NCBI GenBank assembly: GCA_028583415.1
Contig: CM053276.1
Coordinates: 60,245,510 to 60,309,509, forward strand
Direction: 5' to 3'
Source of the DNA: Protea cynaroides
Lineage: Eukaryota > Streptophyta > Magnoliopsida > Proteales > Proteaceae
Length of the DNA stretch: 64,000 bases
A model generated the notes under the pieces. That model was given only the letters and a program-made list of their open reading frames with translations, made no database searches and was not told the origin of the DNA. How positions within the stretch are numbered: the first letter of the stretch is position 1; each line of letters starts with the position of its first letter. Positions 12,103 through 23,749 of the stretch are shown here, piece by piece. Made by a program: the position numbers and the translations under genes.

Positions 12103-14997
12103 TGTAAGACCAACACCCAAAATCCTCAACAACTCGGATCCTTTCTGTGTCGGATTTTACTATGCCAACACTTGGCACCCTGACATTGACCCTCAAATAT
12201 GATGTGGGGTCGAGTACTAGGATCACCTAGTGATGGTAGAGTATGGGGAAGGAGATACAAGTAACCTAAAAAGCATCCCCACCAAATCGGACCCACAAAA
12301 CCAAGCATAAACCTATTTTTAAGCTTAACCGGATGGTGCATCACCCGGTTGTTAGCACCCGATTTGTATCTAAATGGTGCATTCTCTCTCCACAAGTTCT
12401 GTAAAAGGGAGCCGAAACTCCTTTATTTCACTCTTGCTGACCTTAGAGTGAGTGGGAGTGCTTGCAAGGAGAAAGAGTAAAGCTCAAGCTTGGAACCAAG
12501 CTCAAACCCTAGGTTCTCCATTCGAGGTAAGTTCCATACCTCATCTCTTCTCCTTCTTGTTCGTGTTCATGCAAGGGCCTATGGTGAAGCTTCACCATTA
12601 ATGGAGGCCGAGTTTTAACCTAGAATCCTAGGTCACCGATTCCTCCATGTATGGAGATGATGATGGGGTCTAAATGACTCCCATTGTGTGTTCCTATGAT
12701 GGGAGAAGGTTTCCCACCACTTACAGTGAAGGAAACCAAGTGGGGAAACCATCCCCCAAAGAAGGAAACCTTCTCTGGTTCGTGCCTAGTTTCTGGGCCT
12801 GAACCGGAGGCCTGGCATTGACCATTCCTCTGGGTGACTAAGACCAGTCCTCCGCCAAGGCAATGCCTTGTATGTCAGATCAATACCCAACCAGAGGACC
12901 TGTCCAGAGTCACCCTACCGAGAGAATGACTGGAGTCACCCTATCGGGAGAATGACCCTTCGGGTGAGTCCCTCCGATAACTGATGGCTCCAATTGACCC
13001 AAGCCTCCATGTAGGCTTAATATCAAGCGGAGACATTGCCGGATGGTACACCACCTGGTTTAGCCTCCGGATGACCAACTAAAACCTCACTATTATGATA
13101 GTGGAAATGAATTGGATGGTCTACTGGATGTTTGACCATCCGATTCACCCTCCGATCCAGCTTACTTAAGAAATGACTAAGTGTTAACCGGATTACAATA
13201 CAGGAGGAACGACCACCTGATTATATCATCCGGTTCAATCTATTTTGACTTATAAACCTAATAATGATTAGGAAGACCAACCTTTCAGTTCTCGGCCTTT
13301 CTTGGGACCCATGCATGGACACTAGGACTTGTCCATGTTAGTTTAAAAGATGTTTTCCAACCTAATGAAGCTTATCTAACCAATTAGATAAAACATTGCA
13401 GATAGTGGACAAAGCCTTCTGCAGGTTTCAAGGTTCTTCAGCACCACTGGTGTCTACAGGTGAGGGGTCGGGTCACGTAGAGTTTGAGCATGTGTTTGTT
13501 GTGTATCATTTCTTTTGCTATAACATGTCATCTAATAAATTGTATGTATATTCATGCATTTGTATATAACAACTATGTATGTGTGAATGTTTTATGATGG
13601 ATGTATGGTGTATTGGAAGTACAATATATGGGCCATGATGTTGGTTGTTGGCACCCTAGTAGAGACACAATGATCCATTGGAGTGGGGATCCGAGGATTT
13701 CTATGGGATGTAGTCTTTTATATCATTATGTGTGCATGACCATGTATGATGGTGCGGGTGACGTATTGGAGCACGAGCATATGTACCTTGTTGGTGTGCT
13801 GGTACCTTAGTAGAGACACGGTGATCCATGGGAGTAGAGATTTGGGGTTCTTTGTTGGGGTGCAACCCATGTATGGTGGTTCATGTAATGGGTGACTTCA
13901 TGAATCACTTTGGGAGTGGCGTGTACCTTAGTGGGGACACAGTGATCCGTGGGGAAGTTGATCTGGGGATCTCTGCTGGGGTACAACCTTGATTATGACT
14001 ATGTATGATGGGGGTGTGGCATGTGGGAGCACAATACACGGGCCATGTTGGCAAGCTATACTCTAGTGGGGACATGGAGATCCGTGGGAGTGGTGAGCTG
14101 GAGATTTCTATTGGAGTATAGCTTTACTTACTACCTGCACATGCCATGTTGTGTGATTGTTGATATGGATGTGATTGTGTCGGTAGGGTATATGATCGTG
14201 TGGCATGTGGGAGCACAATACATGGTCATATGCCTGGTTAGCACCTTAATATGCTCAGGTGGTGGGGTACGAGGCATTGTCCAAGAGGGTTATGGTTCGA
14301 ACAGATCCTCGCTAGGGTATGGGCCAGCCATGGCTGCATACACATTTGATTGCCACCCACAATTGCTTATTTATTTGCTTCTGTATTGTATTCATTAAAT
14401 TATTGATTAGGGTTGCATTGATACCTAACTTCTCGTTGAGCTGGGATGTGAGCTCACCCCTTGATATCGAAATCTTTTAGCTTTGGTTGTAGGTACATCT
14501 TTTGTGACAGTTGATATGGATCCGATTGATGTAGAGGGTACTTTTCTTAGCGGAGGACCGTTGAGAGATCATGTTGAGGGTTGTACCTGTAAAGACTGTA
14601 TTTACAGGACCTAAGTTAGTGTCTCGCCTCTATGATTTTGGTGTCTGTAGATAGATACAGCTTAGTCTATCTATAGTAGTTTTTATCAGATTTACTCTAG
14701 TTATTTAGTATGGGGAATTATGTAATATGATTGGTATATATGAAACGATTGCAAGACATAACCGACTTATTATGTAATGATAACATTAGAAGCATTTGTT
14801 CTATATTATGATTCCACCGCAACTCTTATGCTTTCGTTGCACATATTATTAAGTATTGTTGATTATTGTGGATATTGTATGTGTATATACTGTGGGGTTT
14901 GTTGGCAGATCATTTTGGTTGTCGGTCTCTATAAGATTCGGGTTGTCTCATGGATGATCCGGATATCACCCCTGATTCCCCAGAATGGGCTGTAACA
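12103..14997 (+). mobile_element. Solo LTR, gypsy type (family D), 2.9 kb, TSD CCTTA
   Basis: It starts TGTAAGACCAAC and ends GGGCTGTAACA, with identical 5-bp flanks CCTTA at 12098-12102 and 14998-15002. No internal region is present. Near 14440 it has GTGAGCTCACCCCTTGATATCG, equivalent in place and wording to boxes in the LTRs at 1242 and 45565, so it is a distant relative of those families. Clusters of CCGGATGG/CCATCCGG words occupy 12330-12355 and 13030-13250. Confidence 0.88.
13650..14130 (+). repeat. Diverged tandem repeat, about four units of 125-150 bp
   Basis: Units share GGGACACnGTGATCCnTGGGAGT, then GGGGATTTCTnTTGGGGTnnAACC, and a TATGTATGATGG spacer. Unit cores lie near 13667, 13812, 13934 and 14068. 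The position, in the second half of the LTR, corresponds to the repeat-bearing zone of the LTRs at 1242 and 45565. Confidence 0.7.
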
Positions 14998-15406
14998 CCT
15001 TACAACCTTAACGCCAAGTTAGCTGCTTCATTAGTGGACTTAAGGACAACATTAAAGCAGATGTGATGGCAGGGTGCCCTACATCCTTATTATCAGCCAT
15101 TGGTCTCGCTCGATTAACGAAGCCCAAAATTTCTCACAAAATGATGAAGAGATGATCAATGATGTCCAAAATATTCCAATCAAACGGCTATCCCCACCGA
15201 AATCCATGAGAGAAGAGCTAAGGGACTTTGCTACAATTGCAATGAAAGGTTTGCACCAGGTCACCGCTGTAAGAAGTTATTTTAATTGAAGGCTGTTACA
15301 AAATTAAAGAAGACAATGAGGAAAAGGAAAATGGCATCACAGATGATGGTGAATAAGGAATTGGACCCGGTCTGAAGGACAAGACCGAATTTTAGGGGAA
15401 GGGATT

Positions 15407-15759
15407 TGTTACATGTTTTATTTTGGGTTATCTAATAATCAATTATTGTGTTAGTGGGTAAGTTTATGTGTTGATTATTTTATGTAAGGGGTTAGTTATT
15501 GGGTAATGGATAGTTAGAGTTAATAGGAATGGATAATGATAGTGGCGTTGTGGAGTTTGTTGTAGAGTCTGTAACCGTTTATTGGTTGTGTATTTAATTA
15601 GCAAAATCTAATAGGTGGATAGACTAGAATTTCCTATATTTTTTCTATTGAGAAACAATGTCCGGCTTCCTTTATAAAGCCTTTTATTATCCTATATTTT
15701 CTCTGTTAGCTTTATCCTCTCCCTATCTTCATGATAGGTAAGCGTGGAACTTCCCTGCA
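15407..15759 (+). repeat. 3' LTR of the gag-only element
   Basis: Begins TGTTACATG directly after the polypurine tract and ends CCCTGCA. It differs from the 5' copy by scattered substitutions and small gaps, indicating an old insertion. Confidence 0.8.
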
Positions 15760-15989
15760 CGAACCATACCCTCTTGTAAGTTTCATGTCTTTCTTAATGT
15801 TTCATGTATTTTACATTGGTGATAAGGGTCTACAGTCTTATCTTTTTTATTATCCATCTGCTTTCATAGATGGGCCAGGATTGACCTCCTTGATAGTTTG
15901 GTTATGCTAATACATTTCTTGCTAGTGTCTCTTGTACTTAGAGGAATTGTCTATAACATATCTTTTTGTCTCGAAAAAAAGAAGAAAAT

Positions 15990-17150
15990 TTGCAGTCTGG
16001 AGTTTCCATTCAAACATGATCACGTTTTGCAAAACATGAGAGTTTTCGAAATATAAGAAATGCCCCTCGCCCAATGTTCCTAGTTGAAATTCCAGAAGAC
16101 CAATGGAAGCATCTCGTTGATAGATGGAGCTCTCCTGAATTTTTGGTAATATATTTTTTTTAAAATAAAAAATACATTGTTATTTCAATGATAGTGGCAA
16201 TCTTGATATGCTTCCTCTCACCTAACAAGCACCTCAATTTCTAGTGGCGTGTTTGATTTATGATAGGCAAAGTCAGAAAAGAATAAAGAATGTAGAAAAA
16301 ATCAAAAATTGCCCCACACAGCTGGCCGAACCAGCTTTCCACAAACCAGTCATTTGATGGTATGTTTTTTACTAACAATTCATTTCTAGTTGTAAAATAT
16401 ATTGGTTGACCTTATCATTGGACTATTTTTTTCAGAGCCTTGAGATGCCTAATGGTAGACAACCTTCAAGGGTAGAACATTTTGAAAAAACCCATAAAAG
16501 AAAAAATGGAAGCTATATAGATCAAGATTCAATAGAAGTTATGGTAAAAGTTTTTTTTTTTATTTTTATGCATTGACGTGTCTTTGTGCAATGTAAGTTA
16601 TGGTAGGTGTTTGATTCTGTAAGGGTGGAATTATTTCATAGGTTGAAGGCTTTCAAGTGTTTATTATTCAAGTGTTTATTATCTCTTATAATTTCTTTTA
16701 ATATATTATACATTGGAATGTAGGAAAAGCTAGAGCAGAAATTGGATGAACAACCTCCAGACTTGAGAAATGACAAATCTGTTCAAGATGATGTATTTCT
16801 GCAAGTCATGGGCCCTGAAAGGAATGGTCGTGTGCGTGGTGCAGGCAAAGCAATAGCACCTAGTAATGTTGGGCTGGCACAGAGTAATGTCCAGAAGAAA
16901 AAAGAAGATGAAGAACTCCAAGCTACTATTTCTAATATGCAAGGAGAGATTAATGATTTGAAAGAACAGTTGACAGAAATGGATCAAATTAAAACCCAGC
17001 TGACGGAAATGGATCAAATGAAAGCCCAACTGAAGGAAATGGATCAATTAAAAGCCCAGCTGACACAAATGGATCAAATGAAAGCCCAAATAGTATTTCT
17101 AACCCAAGCATTCACGGGGAGAAACACCTCTCAGAGTTCAATTCATTTAT
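15990..17150 (+). pseudogene. Transposase_24-like protein of the CACTA element, four exons visible
   Basis: Exons with GT/AG borders can be read at about 15990-16145, 16267-16359, 16436-16543 and 16724-17150. They encode, in order, a block around PEDQWKHLVDRW, a Lys/Asn-rich link to RTSFPQTSHL, the block PSRVEHFEKTHKRKNGSY, and QDDVFLQVMGPERNGRVRG. This is the conserved order of plant Ptta/En/Spm Transposase_24 proteins, which accompany CACTA transposases. The last exon continues into four decapeptide units of the type QLTEMDQMKA (about 16966-17090), predicted to form a coiled coil. The start is missing with the 5' end of the element, and exons beyond 17151 could not be fixed. The visible exons have no stop, so decay is mainly truncation. 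Confidence 0.75.
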
Positions 17151-18628
17151 GTAAGTTTTACATTTCAAAGAATTTTGTTAATTATTTTTTCCTTAAATAC
17201 TCTACTAACATTGTTCTCCCATTCAATGGAACATCTAATAATACATGGGACCTTTGCAGAACCCTTTCCTGCTTATACATTTAGAGAATCTAATTTTACA
17301 TGTAAACATTTTAGCTATTTTCTCCTAAACTACACTTTGCATTTTTTATTTAATAGATACAGATCAAATAGCTATAAACCATCAGACTATCTATGAAAAC
17401 CTTTTTTTGAAAACAGCTTCCTCCCCTATACACAAATAGAGTTTCCAAATATCCAGCAATGAGTTCTTTCTGTTTTACGAAGTGTTCACAAACATTCAAC
17501 ACTATTGAAGCACAGAAGTCGATGAACCTTTTAAATTCTCCCAATTGAGAGATATCAACTTCTACCTAAACAAAATAACTGATATAATTCTAGTATAGTT
17601 CAACATCCGAACAGTTTCTCTCGTTTCTCTGTGACAGCTTTTGTGAAGCCATGCATGCCTATTAATATACAGTAGTGTAGTTGTCTTTAGAGGAATGGTA
17701 CCTTATCAGGCCTGGTAATGGTGGGCCTTCTCTGTACATTTCTTTTGGTTTGGAACGTGCACTTTTGTTTGTGAGAGCAATCAGGTATAATCAGGTATAA
17801 CTCTCTAAAATACGTTTGCCATGAAAGTTCAAAATGATAACTCCTACATGCCTTGTCCATCCTAAGCTTCTTTACAAGACCCACAATTCATGTGTGTGTA
17901 TCAAATGAATGATTTCATAGTATATCAGATTATCACAAAGTTTTTGTCATAGGATGGCCAATGGGTGGGTGAAAAGAACCACGATATTAACAAGATGTTT
18001 CACTGCAGTTGAAAGGGCATTAATAGACTGAGTTATCCTATGATGACCAATGGGAGGGCCAACAGACCCATGACACTTTCTTCTATTTTTATGACTTTGA
18101 TCAGTGTAATGCCTGCACAAACCACTTGTGCTTCCATAATTATACATGTTTTCTAATTGTAGAAATCATGACTTAGTTTTTGCAAAGTGATCACCACTTA
18201 AGGCTTGATTACTGAAGGTTTTCTATCACCACTACTAATTATTTTATAGCTGTTTTCCAGAAAACTTGGTGGAACACTAACGCTAGCATTTGGAAGCCAG
18301 ACTGGGTCAAGAAGGGAAGGGAAGCATTGTTGTGAAGAGGTTACCATTTTAAGAAGATAGATAATTGAAAAATAGGAGTCAATGAAACTGAGATGAGACA
18401 ATATGAAGAAGAAACATATTTTATTTGTATTCTTGAATGATTTGATACTTAATGCTTGGTGTTTTTGGTCATCAAATTCTTAATATACTTTTGTAAGTGT
18501 TTTTAATTTTTTCTTGATATTAAATGTAGTTAATTTAAATATATATTTTCCATTTTAATTTTGTTTTCACAGATTACAGCTGTGACGATAAAGAAATGGA
18601 ATTTATATTTAAAAAAAACATATTTTAT

Positions 18629-18999
18629 GGCGGCGTTTTCTAGTAAACGCCGCCGTATGACCACCAGGTCTATAAACGGCGTTTTTAGATGAAACGCCGT
18701 TATAGGTTTCATAAACGGCGTTTCTCATCAAACGCCGGTCCGTGTGAATGTTCCACGAAATCTTTCGGCGTTTGTTAAAAACGCCGCTAATGATTTCAAT
18801 ATACTGGCGTTTGTTACGAAACGCAGGTGCATAGTCACATACACAGGCGTTTGCTAGAAACGCCGTAGTTCGTTACCTACGTCGCCTTTAGCGGCTTATA
18901 TGCGGCGTTTGAGAAAACGCCGGTGTATCAATTTGCCAGCGTTTAATATAGGTACGCCGGCGTTTAAGAACGCCGCTAAAGACCTATTTTCTTGTAGTG
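18629..18999. repeat. CACTA subterminal repeat array plus terminal inverted repeat
   Basis: By eye about 17 half-sites of GGCGTTT or its complement AAACGCC alternate through 18629-18980. Many are paired as GGCGTTT-loop-AAACGCC hairpins. They are followed by the 19-nt terminus at 18981-18999. Such arrays are the binding sites of TnpA-like proteins in En/Spm elements. Confidence 0.88.
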
Positions 19000-19265
19000 T
19001 TGGGATCCTTGGAGAGGATTTTTTTTTTTTCTAAAAGTCAGTAAAATATGTAATAAAAATAAATAAAAAATATTACATCACATCAATGATAGTAAAAACT
19101 CTACGTTTGATATTGCTATCGACAGAGCCCTACTATTGGCGAAAGATAAAGAAAACTACTTAATAAAACGAAATCTTTGGCACTCAAAAGCGTCCCAAAC
19201 TACATCCCTTGCAATTAAATCTAGAAATGAAGTCCAACTTATAGATATCGCCAGGCTGTCTACAA

Positions 19266-22200
19266 TCACATTAGATTCCCTAAAACAATGTGTAATTCTG
19301 ATTTGAGTGGATGATGATCAGCAAACAGTTTACTCCATTCTTGTTTTAAATACCATGGAATCTTTGAGGTCAATTGGCCAAATACTATCGATTCTGAGTC
19401 ACATTCCACCCATAGTTTTTTGGCTCCCGTTCTTCTAGCTTCATGTAATCCTTTCATAGCAGCCTAAAGTTCTGCTTGGTAGTTAGTTGATCTTTCCAAG
19501 GATTCAGAAAAAGCAAAGATCACCTTACCCTTGTTGTACCTGAAGACTCCGCCAAGTCCGGCATCACCCAGATTACCAATTGAGCATCCATTAATGTTCA
19601 GTTTCCACCATCCCATTGGTGGTTTTCTCCACAATACAGGCCATATAACTGAGGTTTTTGCTGCCTTGGTCTGTAATCCAAATAATATCTGAATGTGCAG
19701 ATCTGGTATGCTCCTTACCAGAGATGGATTTATAGTAGATATGGACTGGAGTACCTCGCCGATTCTGGTTAAGGTAACTTTGATCGTTGGCACCCTTCCA
19801 TCATGGTAACTTCGGTTTCTAGCTTTCCATATGTTATGGATTATAACAAAAAAAACAGCGGCAACCAGTACTCCTTTATTGGAACAATGCGTCTCTTTTT
19901 CCTCCACCAGTCAAAAAAGAGATCACTGGAAGCAAACACTTTCCACTGAAAATTATATCTTGCCAGAATAGATGACCACCTAGAATTGATGACCAAACTC
20001 ATTGAATAATTGCACTCTAAGAATAAATGCTTGAATGTTTCTTCATTTTTATGACATAGGTAACACCATGATGTAATCGGAATTTGTTTCCTTCGTACTG
20101 CATCATCAGTTACAATTCTTTTCCAACACCATCTCCATCCAAAGGTAGAGATTTTAGGTGGTAATATATTATTCCAAACCGAGTTGGCCCAACAGGGAGT
20201 TATTCCTGGTTCCCAAATACCATTCCAGGCTGAGGATACCGTATAACATCCATTGGTTGTGAGAGTCCACACAGCTACATCCTTCGTTTCTTTACAGAGT
20301 GGAATATGTTTTTCCAAATTAAAAAGATCATTTAGGATCTGAAATATTACCTCCGGGAATTTCCATTCTCCTTCACTGATAAAAGTCAAGACCTTTGCAG
20401 TCATACTTGCCAGTGAGCATGGTTGTAGGCCAATACGATCTGCAATAGAAAAGTCCTCTATCCAGTGACCTGTCCAGAAATTAATTAGATTACCATGTCC
20501 AACTATCCATCTCACATGTTTTGCCGTTCAGTCTTTTACTGATCTGATACTCCTCCATACCAATGAGGAATCAGATATGGGTCTAAATGACCCGTTCATG
20601 TACATGTATCTTGATCATCAGCTTGGCAAATAATGAATCTGATGTCATTATGTTTCAAGCCGTTTTAGAGAGGAGGGATTTATTCATATCTTGTAAGCAT
20701 CGAATCCCTAGACCCCCTTCCTTCTTTGGCTCGCATACATTTTTCCAGCAAACCACAATGGTTTTTCTTTGATTGGGATCTCCACTCCATATAAAATTCC
20801 TCATACACATCTCAGCTTGTTTTTTAATATTTTTGGGCCATATGTAGGCTGAGAATGAATGAACAAAAGAACTACGAAGAACTGTTTTAACTAGTTCCAC
20901 GCACCCTGCCATAGAAAGTAATTTACAAGACCATACTGCAAACTTGCTTTTGAAACTGCCCAGAAGTGGCATAAAATATTTCCTTTTCATTTTACCTGAG
21001 AATAGACTCATGCCTAGATAACGAGTTAGAAAATTACCTTGAGTGAATCCCAAACTTATTTGCAGCCTATTTTTCCTTGATACTGATACACCATGCATGG
21101 TAAAAACTTTTGCTTTTTCCTTCATGTATCCTTTGTCCAGAGTAGTCTCCATATTTTGCAAGCATATTTTTCGGAACTCTTGCATCCTTGATCTTTGCTT
21201 GTAGACAAAGGAGAATGTCATCTGCAAAGAACAGATGTGAAGGGAGTTTGGAATACCTACAACATAGAGGCTTAATATCTCCTTGATTAGCTATTTTCTT
21301 CAAATTTCTGCATAATACTTCTTCAGCTAGACCAAAAAGCATGGGCGAAAGTGGGTCACCCTGTCGTAATCCCCTCATAGATCCAAAGAAACCAAATGGT
21401 CCACCATTGAGCATCACTGACATTATATCAGATTTAAACATAGTTGACAGTCTACTAATAAAAGTAGATGAAAAACCAAATTTCTTTGAAGTGTCAAATA
21501 AGAAAGCCTATTCTAGCATATCAAATGCCTTCAGAATATCTAACTTCAAAGCCATTGAACCTTGCTTCAAATGTCTTTTCATAATTGTAGTTAGTTCACA
21601 AGCAATGCCAATATTATTATGGATCAGCCTACCTTTTACAAAGGCACCTTGTTCTTTAGATATCATCGCTCCCATGAAAGTCCCCAATCTTGTTGAAAGG
21701 GTCTTAAGGATAACCTTGTAGATAAAGTTTCCAACACATATTGGTCTGTAATCCAAAAGCCTAATTGCTCCGAAAAAAGATCCTCTATAGTGAGGCACCT
21801 ATGTAATGAGGATCTCATCAACTCAAAGTGGATCGACACATATCTCGATCCACTCAAATTGCATCAAGATACAGACAAATCCATTTTGAGTGGGTGGGAT
21901 CCTCACTACACCTCACTACAGAGGTGGCCAAGATCCCAATCCAATTGCTCCTTCGTGTTTTGGAATTAGAGATATAAAGTTATTGTTAACTCTATTTTGT
22001 AAAACTCCTGTCTTGAAAAAAGAACCAACTGCCAAACAAAGATTAGCACTAACAATATCCGAGCACGTTTGAAAAAACTTAACTGGGAAACCATCTAGTC
22101 CAAGAGCACTCTCAAGATTTAGATCAAACACTGCTCTTTTAATCTCCTCCATTGTGGGCATGGCATCTAACACTCTAGTGTTCTCCTCAGTCACCAAATT

Positions 22201-22480
22201 TGGAATGGCATCCAACAAATCTGCAACCTCAAATGAACCCATACTACAATGGAAGGATTCATAAAAAGACACAATATGGACTTTTATTTCATTCTGATCC
22301 TCTAGCATAGTTTCATCATCAGATTTTAAAATCCGGATAGTATTTCTCCCTCTTCTGGCACGTGCATAGTTATTGGAAAAAAGGTAATGTTTCTATCCCT
22401 ACATTTTAGTCATTGAATCCTAGATTTCTCTCCCCATGGAGACTCATCTAAGTCAAGGGTTTTTTCTAGTCTGCTTGTTT
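19266..22480 (-). pseudogene. LINE ORF2 remnant: RT, zf-RVT, RNase H
   Basis: The pieces, in coding order, are as follows. At 22480-21952 is the pre-RT and fingers region (SALGLDGFPVKFF, then ISLIPKH). At 21750-20655 is the RT palm, with RLRQGDPLSP-like wording (GLRQGDPLSPMLF) and the FADD active site near 21217-21231. A zf-RVT region around 20290-19990 shows CYLCHKNEETFKHLFLEC. At 19640-19270 an RVT_3-type RNase H reads LNINGCSIGNLGDAGLGG and WVECDSESI. Breaks: the MITE, a frameshift between 20515 and 19907, several frame changes in the RT, and an in-frame TAG at 19464-19466 inside RNase H. It cannot make a working protein. Confidence 0.9.
21772..21942. mobile_element. 171-bp MITE inside the LINE, 9-bp TSD AATTGCTCC
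   Basis: The LINE reading frame is interrupted here and repeats its own text on the far side. AATTGCTCC occurs at 21763-21771 and again at 21943-21951. The inner ends are inverted: CTCTATAGTGAGG near 21782 pairs with CCTCACTACAGAG near 21912, and GTGGATCG...CGATCCAC forms an internal stem at 21821-21850. A 9-bp target duplication points to a Mutator-type non-autonomous element. Confidence 0.75.
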
Positions 22481-22548
22481 CCTTTTTCTCATGTTGGTCC
22501 CATTCTTCAATGTGAATGGAACCTAACCTTCAAACTTATAAAAATTTT

Positions 22549-23741
22549 GGAAAAATATTTGCCACACCCTAATAGTATAGTTTAACCTACCCACCTGTCT
22601 TTGTTTGCGATAATATCCCTTAGACCCCCTATTTTTAAAAATATGTGTCAATCAAACCTCCTCCGACCATTATTGTCCGTAACTAATGTCGAGTCACCAT
22701 CTTAAATTCATTAATAACAAAACTACCCCATCTATAATTTGCCCTTTTAATTTTAAAAAACTTAAAAGTTTATTTATTATGTAATAGATATTAGATTTTC
22801 ACAAAAAAAAAAAAAACGAATTGCTTTCCAAATCCGCCAGAACAAAGCGGCTGCAGTGGTGCCTGTGCCAAACTAAGACGCTGCTCTTTGTAAGAATATT
22901 GTTGCAGTTTCTTAGTGAAATCAGTCTGGAAACTCTGAGAAATCCATTTACATTCCGAGTGGACATCGTTTTCTTCGTCATCAAAATCTGAAATTGGAAA
23001 GATTTCTTGGATAACGTCAAAAAACTTGAGTCAGGATTGCGGTCAGACATAGAAGTATGTTTCGGAGTTGAGAAGTAGGGTTCTTCATCGAGAGGTTCGA
23101 GCTTGGGCTCAATTTTAGGGTTAATGTTGTGTCCAAGGAAAATATTTTCAAGTCCAAATATGGGACTAAAGATCCCATCTTTGAGGTAAGTACCTTATCG
23201 AAAAATGATCCGCGATACAGAGGGTTTCCTCAAATGAACCCTCGAGGGTTGGAATTGCAGAAATGGAAAGATACGGTCATGGCGGATTTGTTCTTTTTGG
23301 TTGGGAAATAAAGAGTGACGTTGTATGAACGTTGATGAGCGAGAAGGTGTCCAATGTCCAAAGAAACGGTGATGAAGCTGCGAGAGAGAATACCTGGTCC
23401 GTTATGTCGTGGATTAGTTCGGCACCGGCACCACTGCAAACGCTCTGCTCTGGCGGATTTGGGAAGCAATTTTTTTTTTTTTTTTTGTGAAACCTAATAT
23501 CTATTAGGTAATAAATTGTCCTTTTAAGTTTTTTAAAATTAAAAGGGCAAATTATAGATAGGGTAGTTTTGTCATTAATGAATTTGAGAGGGTGACACGA
23601 CATCAGTTACGGACAATAATGATCGGAGGGGTCTAATTGATACATATTTTCAAAAGTAGAGGGTGTTAGGAATATTATCGCAAACAAAGGTGGGTGGGTG
23701 AGATTAAACCATACTACAGGAGGTGTGACAGATATTTTCCC
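22549..23741. mobile_element. MULE-like element with about 320-bp terminal inverted repeats
   Basis: Left GGAAAAATATTTGCCACACC at 22549 matches the reverse complement of the right end at 23722-23741 (GGGAAAATATCTGTCACACC). The inverted match continues inward to about 22868 and 23418. AAAATTTT lies on both sides (22541-22548, 23742-23749) as a probable target duplication. Long TIRs are typical of Mutator-like elements. The roughly 550-bp interior has no transposase. It includes a short minus-strand open stretch (about 23050-22850, with DDEEND and TDFTKKLQQ) that could be a captured gene fragment, a Pack-MULE feature I cannot confirm. Confidence 0.7.
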
Positions 23742-23749
23742 AAAATTTT

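Larger units (their letters stand above)
11534..15393 (+). pseudogene. gag of the TR-GAG element, interrupted
   Basis: The coding remnant starts at ATG 11534 and stops after about 21 codons. The gag core follows at 11720-12100 with the pattern LDFPWFNGEE...W..R.EQFFQF and later ASFHLEGEAQLWYQ, typical of a plant retrotransposon gag. The 2.9-kb LTR at 12103-14997 cuts it, and it resumes at 15003. Near 15229-15270 a knuckle reads CYNCNERFAPGHRC, in a frame different from the longest open frame there. Several stops and frameshifts are present (for example 11869-11871 and near 11950). A functional gag would package the element's RNA and use polymerase supplied by a relative. Confidence 0.75.
11152..15759 (+). 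mobile_element. Non-autonomous LTR element with gag but no pol (TR-GAG type)
   Basis: Two direct LTRs (11152-11505 and 15407-15759, roughly 10% different by eye) bracket an internal region. Once the nested solo LTR at 12103-14997 is discounted, the internal region is only about 1 kb. It has an iMet-type primer-binding site, one gag reading region ending in a CCHC-type knuckle, and a polypurine tract (TTTTAGGGGAAGGGA, 15391-15405) before the 3' LTR. No protease, RT, RNase H or integrase sequence is present, and only about 120 nt separate the knuckle from the polypurine tract. This matches the published class of terminal-repeat retrotransposons with a GAG domain. A clear target-site duplication was not found. 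Confidence 0.75.
15760..18999 (+). mobile_element. 5'-truncated CACTA (En/Spm) transposon
   Basis: The right terminus ends CTTGTAGTG at 18999, which read inward is CACTACAAGAAAATAGG, the classic plant CACTA terminal inverted repeat. A dense subterminal repeat array sits next to it, and Transposase_24-like exons lie upstream, as in the 3' half of plant CACTA elements. No CACTAC terminus was seen on the left, so the left part, including any TnpD-type transposase, is missing; the left coordinate is only the edge of the preceding element. TTG at 19000-19002 would be the 3-bp target duplication. Confidence 0.8.
19019..22525 (-). mobile_element. 5'-truncated L1-type LINE
   Basis: The T-run at 19019-19030 is the poly(A) tail of a minus-strand element. 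Reading leftward from about 22525, the domains come in the order RT, zf-RVT, RNase H, as in plant L1 LINEs. The endonuclease domain is absent, so the copy is 5'-truncated. A MITE sits at 21772-21942. The right edge is set by loss of LINE-like translation and the start of the MULE-like terminal repeat at 22549. Confidence 0.85.

Noticed and set aside
16730..17047. Minus-strand frame with repeated FHLIHFRQL-like text
   Set aside because: It is the antisense of the tandem decapeptide repeat in the Transposase_24-like exon.
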